DNA of 64,000 nucleotides. Source: a halophilic archaeon SHRA6. GTDB lineage: Archaea; Halobacteriota; Halobacteria; Halobacteriales; Haloferacaceae. The stretch is taken from NCBI GenBank assembly GCA_005239175.1, contig ML241294.1, positions 941,275 through 1,005,274 on the forward strand, given 5' to 3'. The notes under the pieces were generated by a model. It worked only from the letters and a program-made list of their open reading frames with translations. It searched no databases and was not told the DNA's origin. Every line of letters starts with the position of its first letter. Position 1 is the stretch's first letter. Below, piece after piece: positions 8,441 to 16,735 of this stretch. The position numbers and the translations under genes are program-made.

Positions 8441-10117
8441 ATGCTTCACGCAGAGGGACCCCTCTTAACAGTCAATCTCACCGATCGCTCGACAGAAACA
8501 ATCGACATCGACGAAATAAACGAGACATTCATCGGCGGGCGCGGCGTCGCGACACGGCTCGCTCACGACCGACTCCCGTTCGACGCCGACCCTCTGGGAG
8601 CGGCGAATAGGCTCTACTTCGCCACAGGACCCATGCAGTCGTCGACCATGTCGTTCACCGGTCGAATGAACTGCACGGGTGTTTCACCGCTCACGGGCGG
8701 ACTACTCTCGTCGAACGCCGGTGGATTCATGTCGCGTAACTTTGCCGCGACGGGCTACAGCGCCGTCGAACTCGTGGGCGCAAGCGACGACCTTGTCATC
8801 GTCCACGTCTCCGACACGGGCGTCGACTTCGAGCCCGTCCCGGATCTCGCGGGAGCGACGGTGCCGGAGACGCTGGAGTATATCGAGACCGCACACGGTA
8901 TGGAGAGCGATCACGTCGCTTGTATCGGCCCCGGCGGAGAAAATCAAGTCCGCTTCGCCTCTATCATAACCTCTGAGTCGAGAGCGTTCGGCCGTGGGGG
9001 GCTGGGTGCGGTCCTCGGGGCCAAGGGAGTCAAGGCGATCACGTTCGACGGCGGTTCGAGCCCGGAGATCGAGATCCCCACGATCCAGATGGACGTTCAC
9101 CGCGACGCAGCCACCTCCGACCACATCATGAAACGACAGGGAACGACATCAGTGACCGAACTCGCCAACGAGGTGTCGGCCCTGCCGACGAGGTACTTTT
9201 CCGAACTGGAATTCGAGGGTGCAGAGGGCATCAGCGGGGATAGAGTTGAAGAAAAGAAGTTCAAGAAGGGAACCTGTTCGTCGTGTGCGTTCGCCTGCAA
9301 GCTCCCCACGAAAGACGAAGAAAGAGGCGTGGAGACCGAGGGACCGGAGTTTGAGACAGTGATGTCGTTCGGGTCGAACGCTGGCGTTGACGATATCGTC
9401 GACGTGATGCAGTCGAACGAGCTGTGCGATAGATACGGACTGGATAGCATCACCTGTGGGAACGTCGTCTCTGCCTACTTGGCGAGCGAAGAGGAATTCG
9501 GAAACACAGAGCTTATTTTCGAAACGGTCGAGAAAATTGCGCATCGAGAAGGTATCGGCGATCTCCTCGCAGAGGGGATCGACCGGTTCCACCAGGAGTT
9601 AGGCGTCGAGAATTGGACCGTCAAAGGGCTCGACTTTGCCGCCCACGACGGCCGCACCCTGAACGGCCAGGGGTTGTCGTACGCGACGGCCACGAGGGGT
9701 GCAGACCACATGTTTACCACGATGTACGCTTGGGAGTATCCGCTTGTCGACGCCGAAGCGGCGTACGATCCGACGGGGCTAGAGGGGAAACCCGAGATGG
9801 TCATCGAGCAGGAGAACGCCCGCGCACTGGAGGACTGTGGTATCATCTGTCGGTTCTCGCGGAGCTTCATGACGCCCGAACGACTCGAGGGGCTGTTCTC
9901 GACCGACTACGAGTCGCTTCTGAGCGTGGGGTCGAAGGTCGTCGATCTCGAACGGCATTTCAACAACCGACGCGGTGTCGACCGTGAAGACGACACACTC
10001 CCCTACTCGCTTCCGGACTTCGAGGCGGCGCTCGACGAGTACTACGAACGCCGTGGCTGGACCAACGAAGGCACCGTGCCGAGCGGTCATGTCGACGCCG
10101 TCGCGAGCGCCGACTGA
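8441..10117 (+). CDS. Aldehyde:ferredoxin oxidoreductase family protein (AOR1)
   Basis: A 558-residue tungsten- or molybdenum-pterin enzyme that oxidises aldehydes to carboxylic acids with ferredoxin as electron acceptor. The N-terminal AOR domain is recognised by FIGGRGVATRLAHD and ATGPMQSSTMSFTGR, with SSNAGGFMSR. The 4Fe-4S cluster ligands CSSCAFAC lie at residues 279-286 and the fourth Cys is probably in EDCGIIC (about 465). The start at 8441 is preferred to an upstream start at 8399 because a TATA-like CTTATTATTT (about 8409) lies 32 bases before it. It is a close paralogue of the enzyme at 38566. It probably feeds the CoA ligase of the block. No molybdopterin synthesis gene is next to it; mobA is at 46221. 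Confidence 0.92.
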   Translation: MLHAEGPLLTVNLTDRSTETIDIDEINETFIGGRGVATRLAHDRLPFDADPLGAANRLYFATGPMQSSTMSFTGRMNCTGVSPLTGGLLSSNAGGFMSRNFAATGYSAVELVGASDDLVIVHVSDTGVDFEPVPDLAGATVPETLEYIETAHGMESDHVACIGPGGENQVRFASIITSESRAFGRGGLGAVLGAKGVKAITFDGGSSPEIEIPTIQMDVHRDAATSDHIMKRQGTTSVTELANEVSALPTRYFSELEFEGAEGISGDRVEEKKFKKGTCSSCAFACKLPTKDEERGVETEGPEFETVMSFGSNAGVDDIVDVMQSNELCDRYGLDSITCGNVVSAYLASEEEFGNTELIFETVEKIAHREGIGDLLAEGIDRFHQELGVENWTVKGLDFAAHDGRTLNGQGLSYATATRGADHMFTTMYAWEYPLVDAEAAYDPTGLEGKPEMVIEQENARALEDCGIICRFSRSFMTPERLEGLFSTDYESLLSVGSKVVDLERHFNNRRGVDREDDTLPYSLPDFEAALDEYYERRGWTNEGTVPSGHVDAVASAD

Positions 10118-10203
10118 CTGACCGCTCCATCTGTGATAGCTATTCTGCGGGCATCGCTCACTGAACCAGCATCGTCTGACATTCGGGATGACAGACGATC
10201 GGT

Positions 10204-10490
10204 TCAGTCACGTTCTTGATCGAGGACGCGTGCGACACCCAGTCGGTCGTGACTTCCGATCACGATCTGATCGACGTCATGTTCGTCGGTACGGTTGGGA
10301 TCGATGATACACTCGCCGTTCTCGATGAGTTGGACGAGACCGAGCTCGTCGCTGTTGTGGATGAAAGGGCATACTCGAGCGTGTTCTGCATTTGTGGTGA
10401 CTCGTCTAACCCGACTAGTGTGCGTCCCAAAGCGTATCGTACGCTACTGGGAGACACGAAAGTGTAGGTCACATGGGGACATGAAGGCAA
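10204..10490 (-). pseudogene. Decayed universal stress protein gene
   Basis: One minus-strand frame begins with a Usp-like N-terminus containing TLVGLDESPQMQNTLEYAL (about 10370-10430) but continues as low-complexity Ser-rich sequence. A neighbouring frame takes over near 10365 and reads SDELGLVQLIENGE, then DEHDVDQIVIGSHDRLGVAR, which is the typical C-terminal part of Usp, and stops at 10204. The middle of the domain (about 50-60 residues) is missing and the glycine-rich loop is cut short. This is therefore a frameshifted and internally deleted Usp gene. The plus-strand open frame at 10216-10467 is its antisense shadow. Confidence 0.7.
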
Positions 10491-10523
10491 AAGAAGGGAA
10501 AATCGATATCGGGACGCGCCGCT

Positions 10524-11516
10524 CTACTTTACCACGTCGATCTTCTTGCGATCGATCGACAGGGCCACTGCCCCGACCACCACGAGTCCCAGGATTATCT
10601 CCTGGATGAACGAGTCGATGCCGAGCAGATTCATCCCGTTGTTCAGGACCGCGATGACGAGCACCCCCAGAATGGTTCGGTGCGGCCCACCGACGCCGCC
10701 GGTCAGCGCCGTCCCGCCCATGACGATAGCGGCGATGCTGGGGAGCATGAGCCCGCTCCCGATGTTTGGAGACGCCGACGAGATGCGCAGTGTCAGCAGG
10801 ACGCCGGCGATACCACAGAGCAGTCCCGACAGCACGAACGGGTAGATCTTGTAGCGGTCGACCTTTGCACCGGCCAATTCGACGACACGCTCGTTCTCGC
10901 CCAGTGCGAAGCAGTACCGGCCGAACTTCGTCCGGAAGGCCAGCACGATGGTGCCGGCGTAGATGAGCAGCCCCCAGAGCACGAGGTTGGGGATACCTAA
11001 GACTTCGCCGTTTGAGATGACGCGGACCGCAGGGTCCCGGAACGTAATGGTCGACCCGCCGGTGATGATCTTCCCGATCCCGGCCATCACCGAGAGCGTC
11101 CCGAGCGTGACGAGGAACGAGGGTACCTTGAGCTTCGTGAAAATGACGCCGTTGAACAGGCCAGCGAGCATCCCAACGCCGATGGCGATTGGGATGGCTA
11201 GGAGGCCTAAACCGAACTTCGAAATCAAGACGACGGTCACGACGCCCGTCAGTAGCACGATCGACTCGACAGAGAGGTCGATGCTCTGCTGAAGAATAGG
11301 GAAGGTTCCCGCAAGCGCGACCAGCAACAGCGTGACCGCGTTCTTTGCGACGTTATCGATCAGATTACCCCCGGTCAAAAAGCGATCCGTCGTGAGCGAA
11401 AAGGTGATTATCAACCCGAACAGCATAACGAACGGCCCCAAATCCTGTATCCAGTCCTGGAGCGTGCGCTGCTCTCGTTGCTCGGTGATCCACTCGCTGA
11501 CGGTACTCGTACTCAT
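10524..11516 (-). CDS. ABC transporter permease (RbsC/MglC type)
   Basis: A 330-residue integral membrane protein of the ribose/galactose class of ABC permeases, with about eight to ten hydrophobic segments. Family features include LLVALAGTFPILQQSIDLSVE, where members often read GGIDLSVG, then PSFLVTLGTLSVMAGI and AGVLLTLRISSASPNIGSGLMLPSIAAIVMGGTALTGGVG. The ATG at 11516 is two bases beyond the stop of the ATPase gene; a TTG at 11522 is the only longer choice. It is the third gene of a minus-strand operon with the binding protein and a double ATPase. A single permease gene implies a homodimer. Confidence 0.9.
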   Translation of the reverse strand: MSTSTVSEWITEQREQRTLQDWIQDLGPFVMLFGLIITFSLTTDRFLTGGNLIDNVAKNAVTLLLVALAGTFPILQQSIDLSVESIVLLTGVVTVVLISKFGLGLLAIPIAIGVGMLAGLFNGVIFTKLKVPSFLVTLGTLSVMAGIGKIITGGSTITFRDPAVRVISNGEVLGIPNLVLWGLLIYAGTIVLAFRTKFGRYCFALGENERVVELAGAKVDRYKIYPFVLSGLLCGIAGVLLTLRISSASPNIGSGLMLPSIAAIVMGGTALTGGVGGPHRTILGVLVIAVLNNGMNLLGIDSFIQEIILGLVVVGAVALSIDRKKIDVVK

Positions 11517-11518
11517 TG

Positions 11519-13093
11519 TCAAATCATCTCCTGTATAAGCTCTTGTTCGGTCGGTTTGTTGCCCAGCGAGGCGTCGAAGGCCTCGCCGACGAACTCCCCG
11601 TTCGCCATCACGGCGATCCGGTTGGACATACCGATGACCTCGGGCAGTTCGTCACCGATGAAGACGATCGAGACGCCCTGGTCTGTCAATTCACGGCAGA
11701 GACGGTACACCTCCTCTTTGGCACCGACGTCGATGCCTCGGGTCACGTTGTCCATCACGAGCACAGGGGTCTCTTGGGCCAGCCAGCGGGCGATGACGAC
11801 CTTCTGCTGGTTCCCGCCGCTTAGTCCGTGCACTAGCGCTTTGGGCCCTGGGGTCTTGATCGACAGCTCTTCGATAGCGTCGAGGGTCGCCTCCTCCTCG
11901 GCGTCGAGATCAAGCAACGGTACGTTCCCGTGCATGTCCCGGACCATCGCCAAGGAAGTGTTGACCAGCACCGACTGGTAGAGTAACAAGCCCTCGGACT
12001 TCCGGTCTTTTGGAATGTAGCCGACACCCGCGTCGACCATATCGGAAACCGTTGGACGGTGCAGGGTGGTGCCGTCGACTGAGATCGAGCCCTGAGTTAT
12101 GTCGAGATCGCCCGCAAGTAGACGACCCAACCGCTGTTTGCCCGAGCCCTCGACGCCGACGATACCGAAGATCTCGCCTTCACGGACCGAAAACGAGACC
12201 GGCCCGACTACGTCCTCGTGAGCCGCCTTATCGACGGTCAGCGTCGTCTCCCCGAGTTCGGTGTCGCGCTGCTGGTCAGGGACTCGGTAGTACTCGTCAG
12301 CAGTCTCGCGGCCGACCATCGCCTGCTGCAGCGAGTCCGTGGTGGCTTCGGCCGCGGTCGTGTCGTCGACGCGCTCTCCATCTTTGAGAACGTAGATCCG
12401 GTCGGATATCTGCAGCACCTCGTCGAGTTCGTGGGAAACGAAGACGAACGTCGCCCGGTCCCGCAGATCGTTCACGAGGTCGAAGAGAATCTGGCGGCCG
12501 CTCTCCTCAAGTCCGGCCGTCGGTTCGTCGAGAAGGATGACGGGATTCTCGGATTTCTTCGAGACGTGAAACGACTTCGCAATCTCGAGCATCTGTCGCT
12601 CGTTGAACGTGTAGTCGCGTACGTGCTCTTGCATGTCGATGTTGATCCCCAGGTCATCGACAAAGGCTTGCGCCTCCTTGCGCATCTGCTCTTTTTCGAG
12701 CACACCGAAGCGCTCGATCTCCCGCCCGAGATAGAGGTTCTCGTACCCCCGCATGGTCGTGATAATATCCTGCTCTTGATGGACGAGCGAGACGCCGTAG
12801 TTCGCCGCCTCACGCGGGTTCTTGAACGTGACCGCTTCTCCATCAACGAACAGTTGCCCCTCGTCGGCCTGCAACACGCCGGTCAGGATTTTCAGGAGTG
12901 TACTCTTGCCCGCACCATTTTCTCCGACCAGACCGATGACTTCGCCGTGGTCGACTGCCAGCGACACGTCTTCGAGGGCCTGCACGTGGCGGAACGACTT
13001 CGAGATACCCTCGACACGGAAGCTGTGGTGGCCCCCGCCGATCGGGTCGGCTTGGTCCATGTCCGTCGCGTTGGTGTGTGTCTGTGTTGCCAT
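11519..13093 (-). CDS. ABC transporter ATP-binding protein, two domains (RbsA/MglA type)
   Basis: A 524-residue protein made of two ABC domains in tandem, as in sugar importers of the Rbs/Mgl group. The first domain has a complete Walker A, GENGAGKSTLLK (about residue 58), and a Walker B ending LLDEPTAG, with a divergent signature (FNERQMLEIA). The second has a degenerate Walker A, GVEGSGKQRLG, as is usual for this family, and a canonical signature LSGGNQQKVVIARWL. It energises uptake through the permease at 10524. It lies 17 bases downstream of the binding-protein gene in one operon. Confidence 0.92.
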   Translation of the reverse strand: MATQTHTNATDMDQADPIGGGHHSFRVEGISKSFRHVQALEDVSLAVDHGEVIGLVGENGAGKSTLLKILTGVLQADEGQLFVDGEAVTFKNPREAANYGVSLVHQEQDIITTMRGYENLYLGREIERFGVLEKEQMRKEAQAFVDDLGINIDMQEHVRDYTFNERQMLEIAKSFHVSKKSENPVILLDEPTAGLEESGRQILFDLVNDLRDRATFVFVSHELDEVLQISDRIYVLKDGERVDDTTAAEATTDSLQQAMVGRETADEYYRVPDQQRDTELGETTLTVDKAAHEDVVGPVSFSVREGEIFGIVGVEGSGKQRLGRLLAGDLDITQGSISVDGTTLHRPTVSDMVDAGVGYIPKDRKSEGLLLYQSVLVNTSLAMVRDMHGNVPLLDLDAEEEATLDAIEELSIKTPGPKALVHGLSGGNQQKVVIARWLAQETPVLVMDNVTRGIDVGAKEEVYRLCRELTDQGVSIVFIGDELPEVIGMSNRIAVMANGEFVGEAFDASLGNKPTEQELIQEMI

Positions 13094-13110
13094 GGGGTGT
13101 GAGATAGGGA

Positions 13111-14442
13111 TTATTTAAGCGGGTTCGATTGGAATTGGTCCTCGTACAGTTGCGTCGTCTCCTCCTGGACCGCACTGTCGGTGTAGGCGCCCGGTAGCGA
13201 ATAATCACTCGGTTTGTCATCTTCCTCCCAGTCGAGGATCTCCTTCATGTCGTCGAGGTTCATTGGCTGCATGTCGATCTGGGGATCCCAGGCGTCTTCG
13301 CCGGACTCGACGACGGACATCTTCTTCCAGTCGTAGGGCGTCTCGTCCGAGAAGATCGCCTCGTTGTAGTCGGCGGCGTCGACAACCGGGAGCCGATCGA
13401 TTGTGTCGGTCCAGTCGTCGGGGTTCTTGACGCAGACCGGCGCGTTGAACGACATCATCTTCTCCGCGTCGCTGAGCCTGTGCCCGTTGAGGTAGTCGTG
13501 ACACTTCGCGACCGACCAACCTGCCTGCCACGGGCCCATGCCCGAGACGGTCCCGGTCATCCGATCCTCGGCGATGGCCTCAAGTCCAGGCTCGCTGGCG
13601 TCGATACCGACGACGGGCACGTCGATATCGTTCTCTTCGAGGACGGTGATCCCGCCCAGTGCGACAGCGTCATTCTGGCCAAAGAAGCCGTCAATGTCGT
13701 CGCCGTACTGGGAGATCTTGTCATTCATTACATCGCGGGCGTCAGAGCGTATGAAGTTGCCCGGCTGGCGTGACCCCGCCATCTCGATGTCGGGGTACTC
13801 TTCCATCGCCAGATCGACACCCTTGTTCCGGCCAATGTTCGGGGCCGTGCCGCGGTTACCCTCGATGTGAACGAAGGTTCCGCTGCCCCCCATCGCCTCG
13901 AACAGCATCTTCGCAGCGCTGTACGCGTGGTTGACGAAGTGCGGCGTGAAGAACGTCACGTACTCCCCACCGGCGTCCTGCGGGACGTACCAGTCGGCAA
14001 TAGTGACGGCCAGTACACCCGGGGTACCTGCCCCCACCAGCGTCTCCGCCAGCGTGATCGCGGCAGCGTTGGTATATGTCTGGCCCACGATGAAGTCAGC
14101 TTCATTGGAGACCGCCGAGTCGAACTGCTGTTGCTGTGTTTGTACCTCGCCGTTGTTTGTCTGGACGTTTGTGTCGTAGCCGAAGGCCTCGGCGGCCTCG
14201 AGGTAGCCCTTCTCCCAGCTGAGCCAATAGGAGTTCTGTCGGTTCGCGATGGAGGCCATCGAAGTCTCCGAATCATTAGAGCCACCTGAGTCGTCCGAGG
14301 ACGACGAGCCGTCATCGTTCGAATCATCATCCTCCGAGCCACCTGTACACCCTGCCAAGCCACCCAGTGCAACCGCAGATCCTCCGACAGAGATCTTTTT
14401 CATAAACTGGCGCCTCATCTGGTTGGTGCTATCTTGTGCCAT
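13111..14442 (-). CDS. ABC transporter substrate-binding lipoprotein (RbsB-like)
   Basis: A 443-residue exported binding protein. The N-terminus has a twin-arginine-type start (MRRQFMKKISVGG) and a lipobox (GGLAGC), followed by a Ser/Asp-rich linker, so the mature protein is a membrane-anchored lipoprotein. The mature domain is of the periplasmic-binding type 1 class: VGQTYTNAAAITLAE, GSGTFVHIEGNRGT, FFGQNDAVALGG and VPVVGIDASEPGLEA follow the family pattern in order. Ligands of this class include pentoses, polyols, nucleosides and autoinducer-2; the ligand here is unknown. First gene of a three-gene import operon with a TATA-like element and palindrome at 14470-14497. Confidence 0.9.
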   Translation of the reverse strand: MAQDSTNQMRRQFMKKISVGGSAVALGGLAGCTGGSEDDDSNDDGSSSSDDSGGSNDSETSMASIANRQNSYWLSWEKGYLEAAEAFGYDTNVQTNNGEVQTQQQQFDSAVSNEADFIVGQTYTNAAAITLAETLVGAGTPGVLAVTIADWYVPQDAGGEYVTFFTPHFVNHAYSAAKMLFEAMGGSGTFVHIEGNRGTAPNIGRNKGVDLAMEEYPDIEMAGSRQPGNFIRSDARDVMNDKISQYGDDIDGFFGQNDAVALGGITVLEENDIDVPVVGIDASEPGLEAIAEDRMTGTVSGMGPWQAGWSVAKCHDYLNGHRLSDAEKMMSFNAPVCVKNPDDWTDTIDRLPVVDAADYNEAIFSDETPYDWKKMSVVESGEDAWDPQIDMQPMNLDDMKEILDWEEDDKPSDYSLPGAYTDSAVQEETTQLYEDQFQSNPLK

Positions 14443-14469
14443 GTTTGCGTCAGTATGCTGTGGAGACCC

Positions 14470-14497
14470 CTATGATATATAGTTTATGATCGATCAT
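14470..14497 (-). promoter_or_regulatory. Promoter and possible operator of the ABC import operon
   Basis: Read on the minus strand, AAACTATATATCATA is a strong TATA element about 30-40 bases before the ATG at 14442. Directly upstream is the perfect 12-base palindrome ATGATCGATCAT (14486-14497). It overlaps the expected TFB-recognition position and so could be a regulator site, for example for the IclR protein of this block. Confidence 0.5.
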
Positions 14498-14567
14498 GGG
14501 ATACGCTTCGGCGGCTGTCGCTCTCGCTGGGTGGATTTCGTTCCGTCTGCTCGCGCCTCGAGTCTGC

Positions 14568-15344
14568 TTAATACATCACTTTGCCCGCCGAGACGTTGAG
14601 ATCCTGTCCAGTTATCCGATCGGCGTCAGACGAGCAAAGGAACGCAACCGTATTCGCGACGTCCTCTTTATTCACCAGTTCCTGCCGAGGGCTCTGGTCT
14701 TCGGCGTCCGACCGAACCGCCTCGTAGGACCGGCCTGTCGCCTGGGCTTTCTCCTCGAAGACTCGCTGGATGCGGGGACCGTCAACCGATCCCGGACAGA
14801 TGGAGTTGACGTTGATGTCGTGGTCACCAACCTCGGCGGCGAGCGTTCGCGTGAATCCGATGAGCCCCATCTTCGAAGCCGCGTACGGTGTCCGCTGTGT
14901 GAGCGGCCGCTTCCCCGTCACTGAGGCGATATTGACGATTCGGCCGTATGACTGTTGTTTCATTGAGGGAAGCAGTGTTCGACAGGTGTAGAACGCCCCC
15001 CGGAGGTTCACGTCGAGAGTATCATTCCACTCCACCGAATCGATAGATTCGCACGGCGCAGTCGGTCCCGCGATGCCGGCGTTATTGACGAGCCACTCCA
15101 CGCTGCCGAACTCCCCGAGTGCGGCCTCAACCGTCGATTCGACGGACTCGAGATCGGTAACGTCGGTCTCTTCCGCGAGGGCACGCGTATTCTCGGCGTC
15201 GACGAGTTCGACGGTCTCCTGCATCTCGTCGGGGTTGAGATCAGCGACAACGATGTTGGCTCCGTGTCGTGCTAGCTCGACGCAGATTGCTTGGCCGATA
15301 CCACGGCCGCCACCGGTAACCAAAGCTGTGCTATCTTGCTGCAT
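14568..15344 (-). CDS. SDR family oxidoreductase
   Basis: A 258-residue classical short-chain dehydrogenase. The start at 15344 gives MQQDSTALVTGGGRGIGQAI with the NAD(P) loop TGGGRGIG; the longer frame adds 50 non-conserved residues. NNAG (about residue 90), the Ser in NIASVTGK and YAASKMG supply the catalytic set. The C-terminus ITGQDLNVSAGKVMY differs slightly from the common DGG ending. It is divergent from the DUF849 enzyme gene. A dehydrogenase next to a beta-keto-acid cleavage enzyme suggests that it makes the keto acid by oxidising a 3-hydroxy acid, an inference from position only. Confidence 0.88.
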   Translation of the reverse strand: MQQDSTALVTGGGRGIGQAICVELARHGANIVVADLNPDEMQETVELVDAENTRALAEETDVTDLESVESTVEAALGEFGSVEWLVNNAGIAGPTAPCESIDSVEWNDTLDVNLRGAFYTCRTLLPSMKQQSYGRIVNIASVTGKRPLTQRTPYAASKMGLIGFTRTLAAEVGDHDINVNSICPGSVDGPRIQRVFEEKAQATGRSYEAVRSDAEDQSPRQELVNKEDVANTVAFLCSSDADRITGQDLNVSAGKVMY

Positions 15345-15516
15345 ACTCTCTCGATCCCAATAGGAATAAATAAACATTAGGGTTTCACGCCAGGCTGTGC
15401 CCATCACGCACAGACGTACCACCTGGAAATCACCAGAAGACAACGTGGCATCATGAAACAACCGTCCCAGCCGCGCCCCCGGAAGAATTAACACGATGAA
15501 ATGGGTGGGTTGGGGT

Positions 15517-16371
15517 ATGCCATACAGTGGCTACGAAGATTACTTCGACCGAAAGCTCATCATCTCCGTCGCGACGACCGGGGGACATCAAGGGAAGGAG
15601 GCGAACCCGAACCTCCCGACCCAGCCCGTTGAAGTGGCACAGGACGTCGCCGCCTGTGAGGAGGCGGGGGCGTCGATTGTCCACCTCCACGCCCGTGACG
15701 AACACGGTGACAAGACGAAGTCGGTCGCTAGATACCAGGAGCTCAGAGACGCGATCGACGAGCACTGCAATGACATCATCGTCAACTTCACCACGGGCGG
15801 TGGTGGTATCTATCCGCGAGAAGAGCGCATCGCTCCGGTGATAGAGACAGAGCCACGGCCAGAGATGGCGACCATCGACCTCGGTCCCATCAACTTCGGC
15901 CAGACGCGGACGGCCGAGAACACGCGTGAACAGAGCGAGGAGTACGCCGAGCGAATGCGTGAGGCCGGGGTCAAACCCGAACTCGAACTGTTCAATCCGG
16001 GCCATATCCCGGAGGCGGAACATCTCATTAATGAGGGTCTCCTAGCGGAACCATACTGGGCGACGGTCATTTTCGGGATGCAAAACGGGATGCCACCCGG
16101 TCCCCGAAATTTGAGGGCCTTCGTCGACAACTTGCCCGACCCTGTCGAGTGGCAGTGCCTCGCCGTCGGCAAGCACCAACTCCCGATGACGACAGCGGCT
16201 ATCACGATGGGTGGGCACGTCCGTGTCGGGATGGAAGACAACGTCTACTACCGGAAAGGTGAACTCGCTGAGAGCAACGCACAGCTCGTCCGGCGGACCG
16301 CCCGCATCGCCGACGAACTCGAACGACCTGTTGCGTCCCCCGCGGAGACTCGCGAGATGCTCGGGATCTGA
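15517..16371 (+). CDS. Beta-keto acid cleavage enzyme (DUF849/BKACE)
   Basis: A 284-residue TIM-barrel zinc enzyme. BKACE proteins condense a beta-keto acid with acetyl-CoA and cleave it to acetoacetyl-CoA plus a shortened CoA ester or free product; Kce of lysine fermentation and the dehydrocarnitine enzyme belong here. Visible features are KLIISVATTGG at the N-terminus, the metal-binding IVHLHARDEHG (about residue 50), NFTTGGGG, and ELELFNPGHIPEA with a conserved Glu. HVRVGMEDNVYYRKGELAESN near the C-terminus is a very strong family signature. The ATG at 15517 is about 28 bases after an AT-rich element; an ATG at 15496 would add seven residues. Substrate unknown. Confidence 0.9.
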   Translation: MPYSGYEDYFDRKLIISVATTGGHQGKEANPNLPTQPVEVAQDVAACEEAGASIVHLHARDEHGDKTKSVARYQELRDAIDEHCNDIIVNFTTGGGGIYPREERIAPVIETEPRPEMATIDLGPINFGQTRTAENTREQSEEYAERMREAGVKPELELFNPGHIPEAEHLINEGLLAEPYWATVIFGMQNGMPPGPRNLRAFVDNLPDPVEWQCLAVGKHQLPMTTAAITMGGHVRVGMEDNVYYRKGELAESNAQLVRRTARIADELERPVASPAETREMLGI

Positions 16372-16735
16372 ATCACGAACGCTCCGTGACCCCCAGAAAC
16401 ACGATCGAATGTTGCACAAATATTCGGGAGACACGAATCGCACTTCAGCCGCCACCACATGCCAAATGCTCCGGCGTCTGTACCCGTTTCAGCCGGATTA
16501 GGCGCTAAAATAAGAAGAAGTTCAACTTACAACTGCTCAATCATGTGGATTTGGAGAGCCGACGAATGGCTGCCGTTCGATTGTCGCCGGAGATCGTTTG
16601 GGCAGACACGAATATTATATACGATGTGGCTATGTCTCATGGTTGCATGGGGGTTCAATTCCTAACCGATATGGAGAAACTATCCAATGATTCGGTAGAC
16701 ACGAACTTTATATACTATCCGGGGGATGCGTAAGC
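16372..16735 (+). promoter_or_regulatory. Upstream region of the IclR gene with a repeated promoter-like element
   Basis: The 9-mer AGACACGAA occurs three times in the same direction, at 16429, 16604 and 16697. In the last two it runs into a TATA element (AGACACGAATATTATATAC and AGACACGAACTTTATATAC). The second TATA lies about 26 bases before the IclR ATG at 16736, so that transcript is probably leaderless. The first TATA is placed the same way before an ATG at 16647, which opens a 28-codon frame ending at 16733. I do not claim that frame is a gene. A fourth AGACACGAA lies at 10452. Confidence 0.6.

Noticed and set aside
10216-10467. 83-residue acidic frame on the plus strand
   Set aside because: It is the complement of the decayed Usp gene, which explains its acidic, gene-like look.
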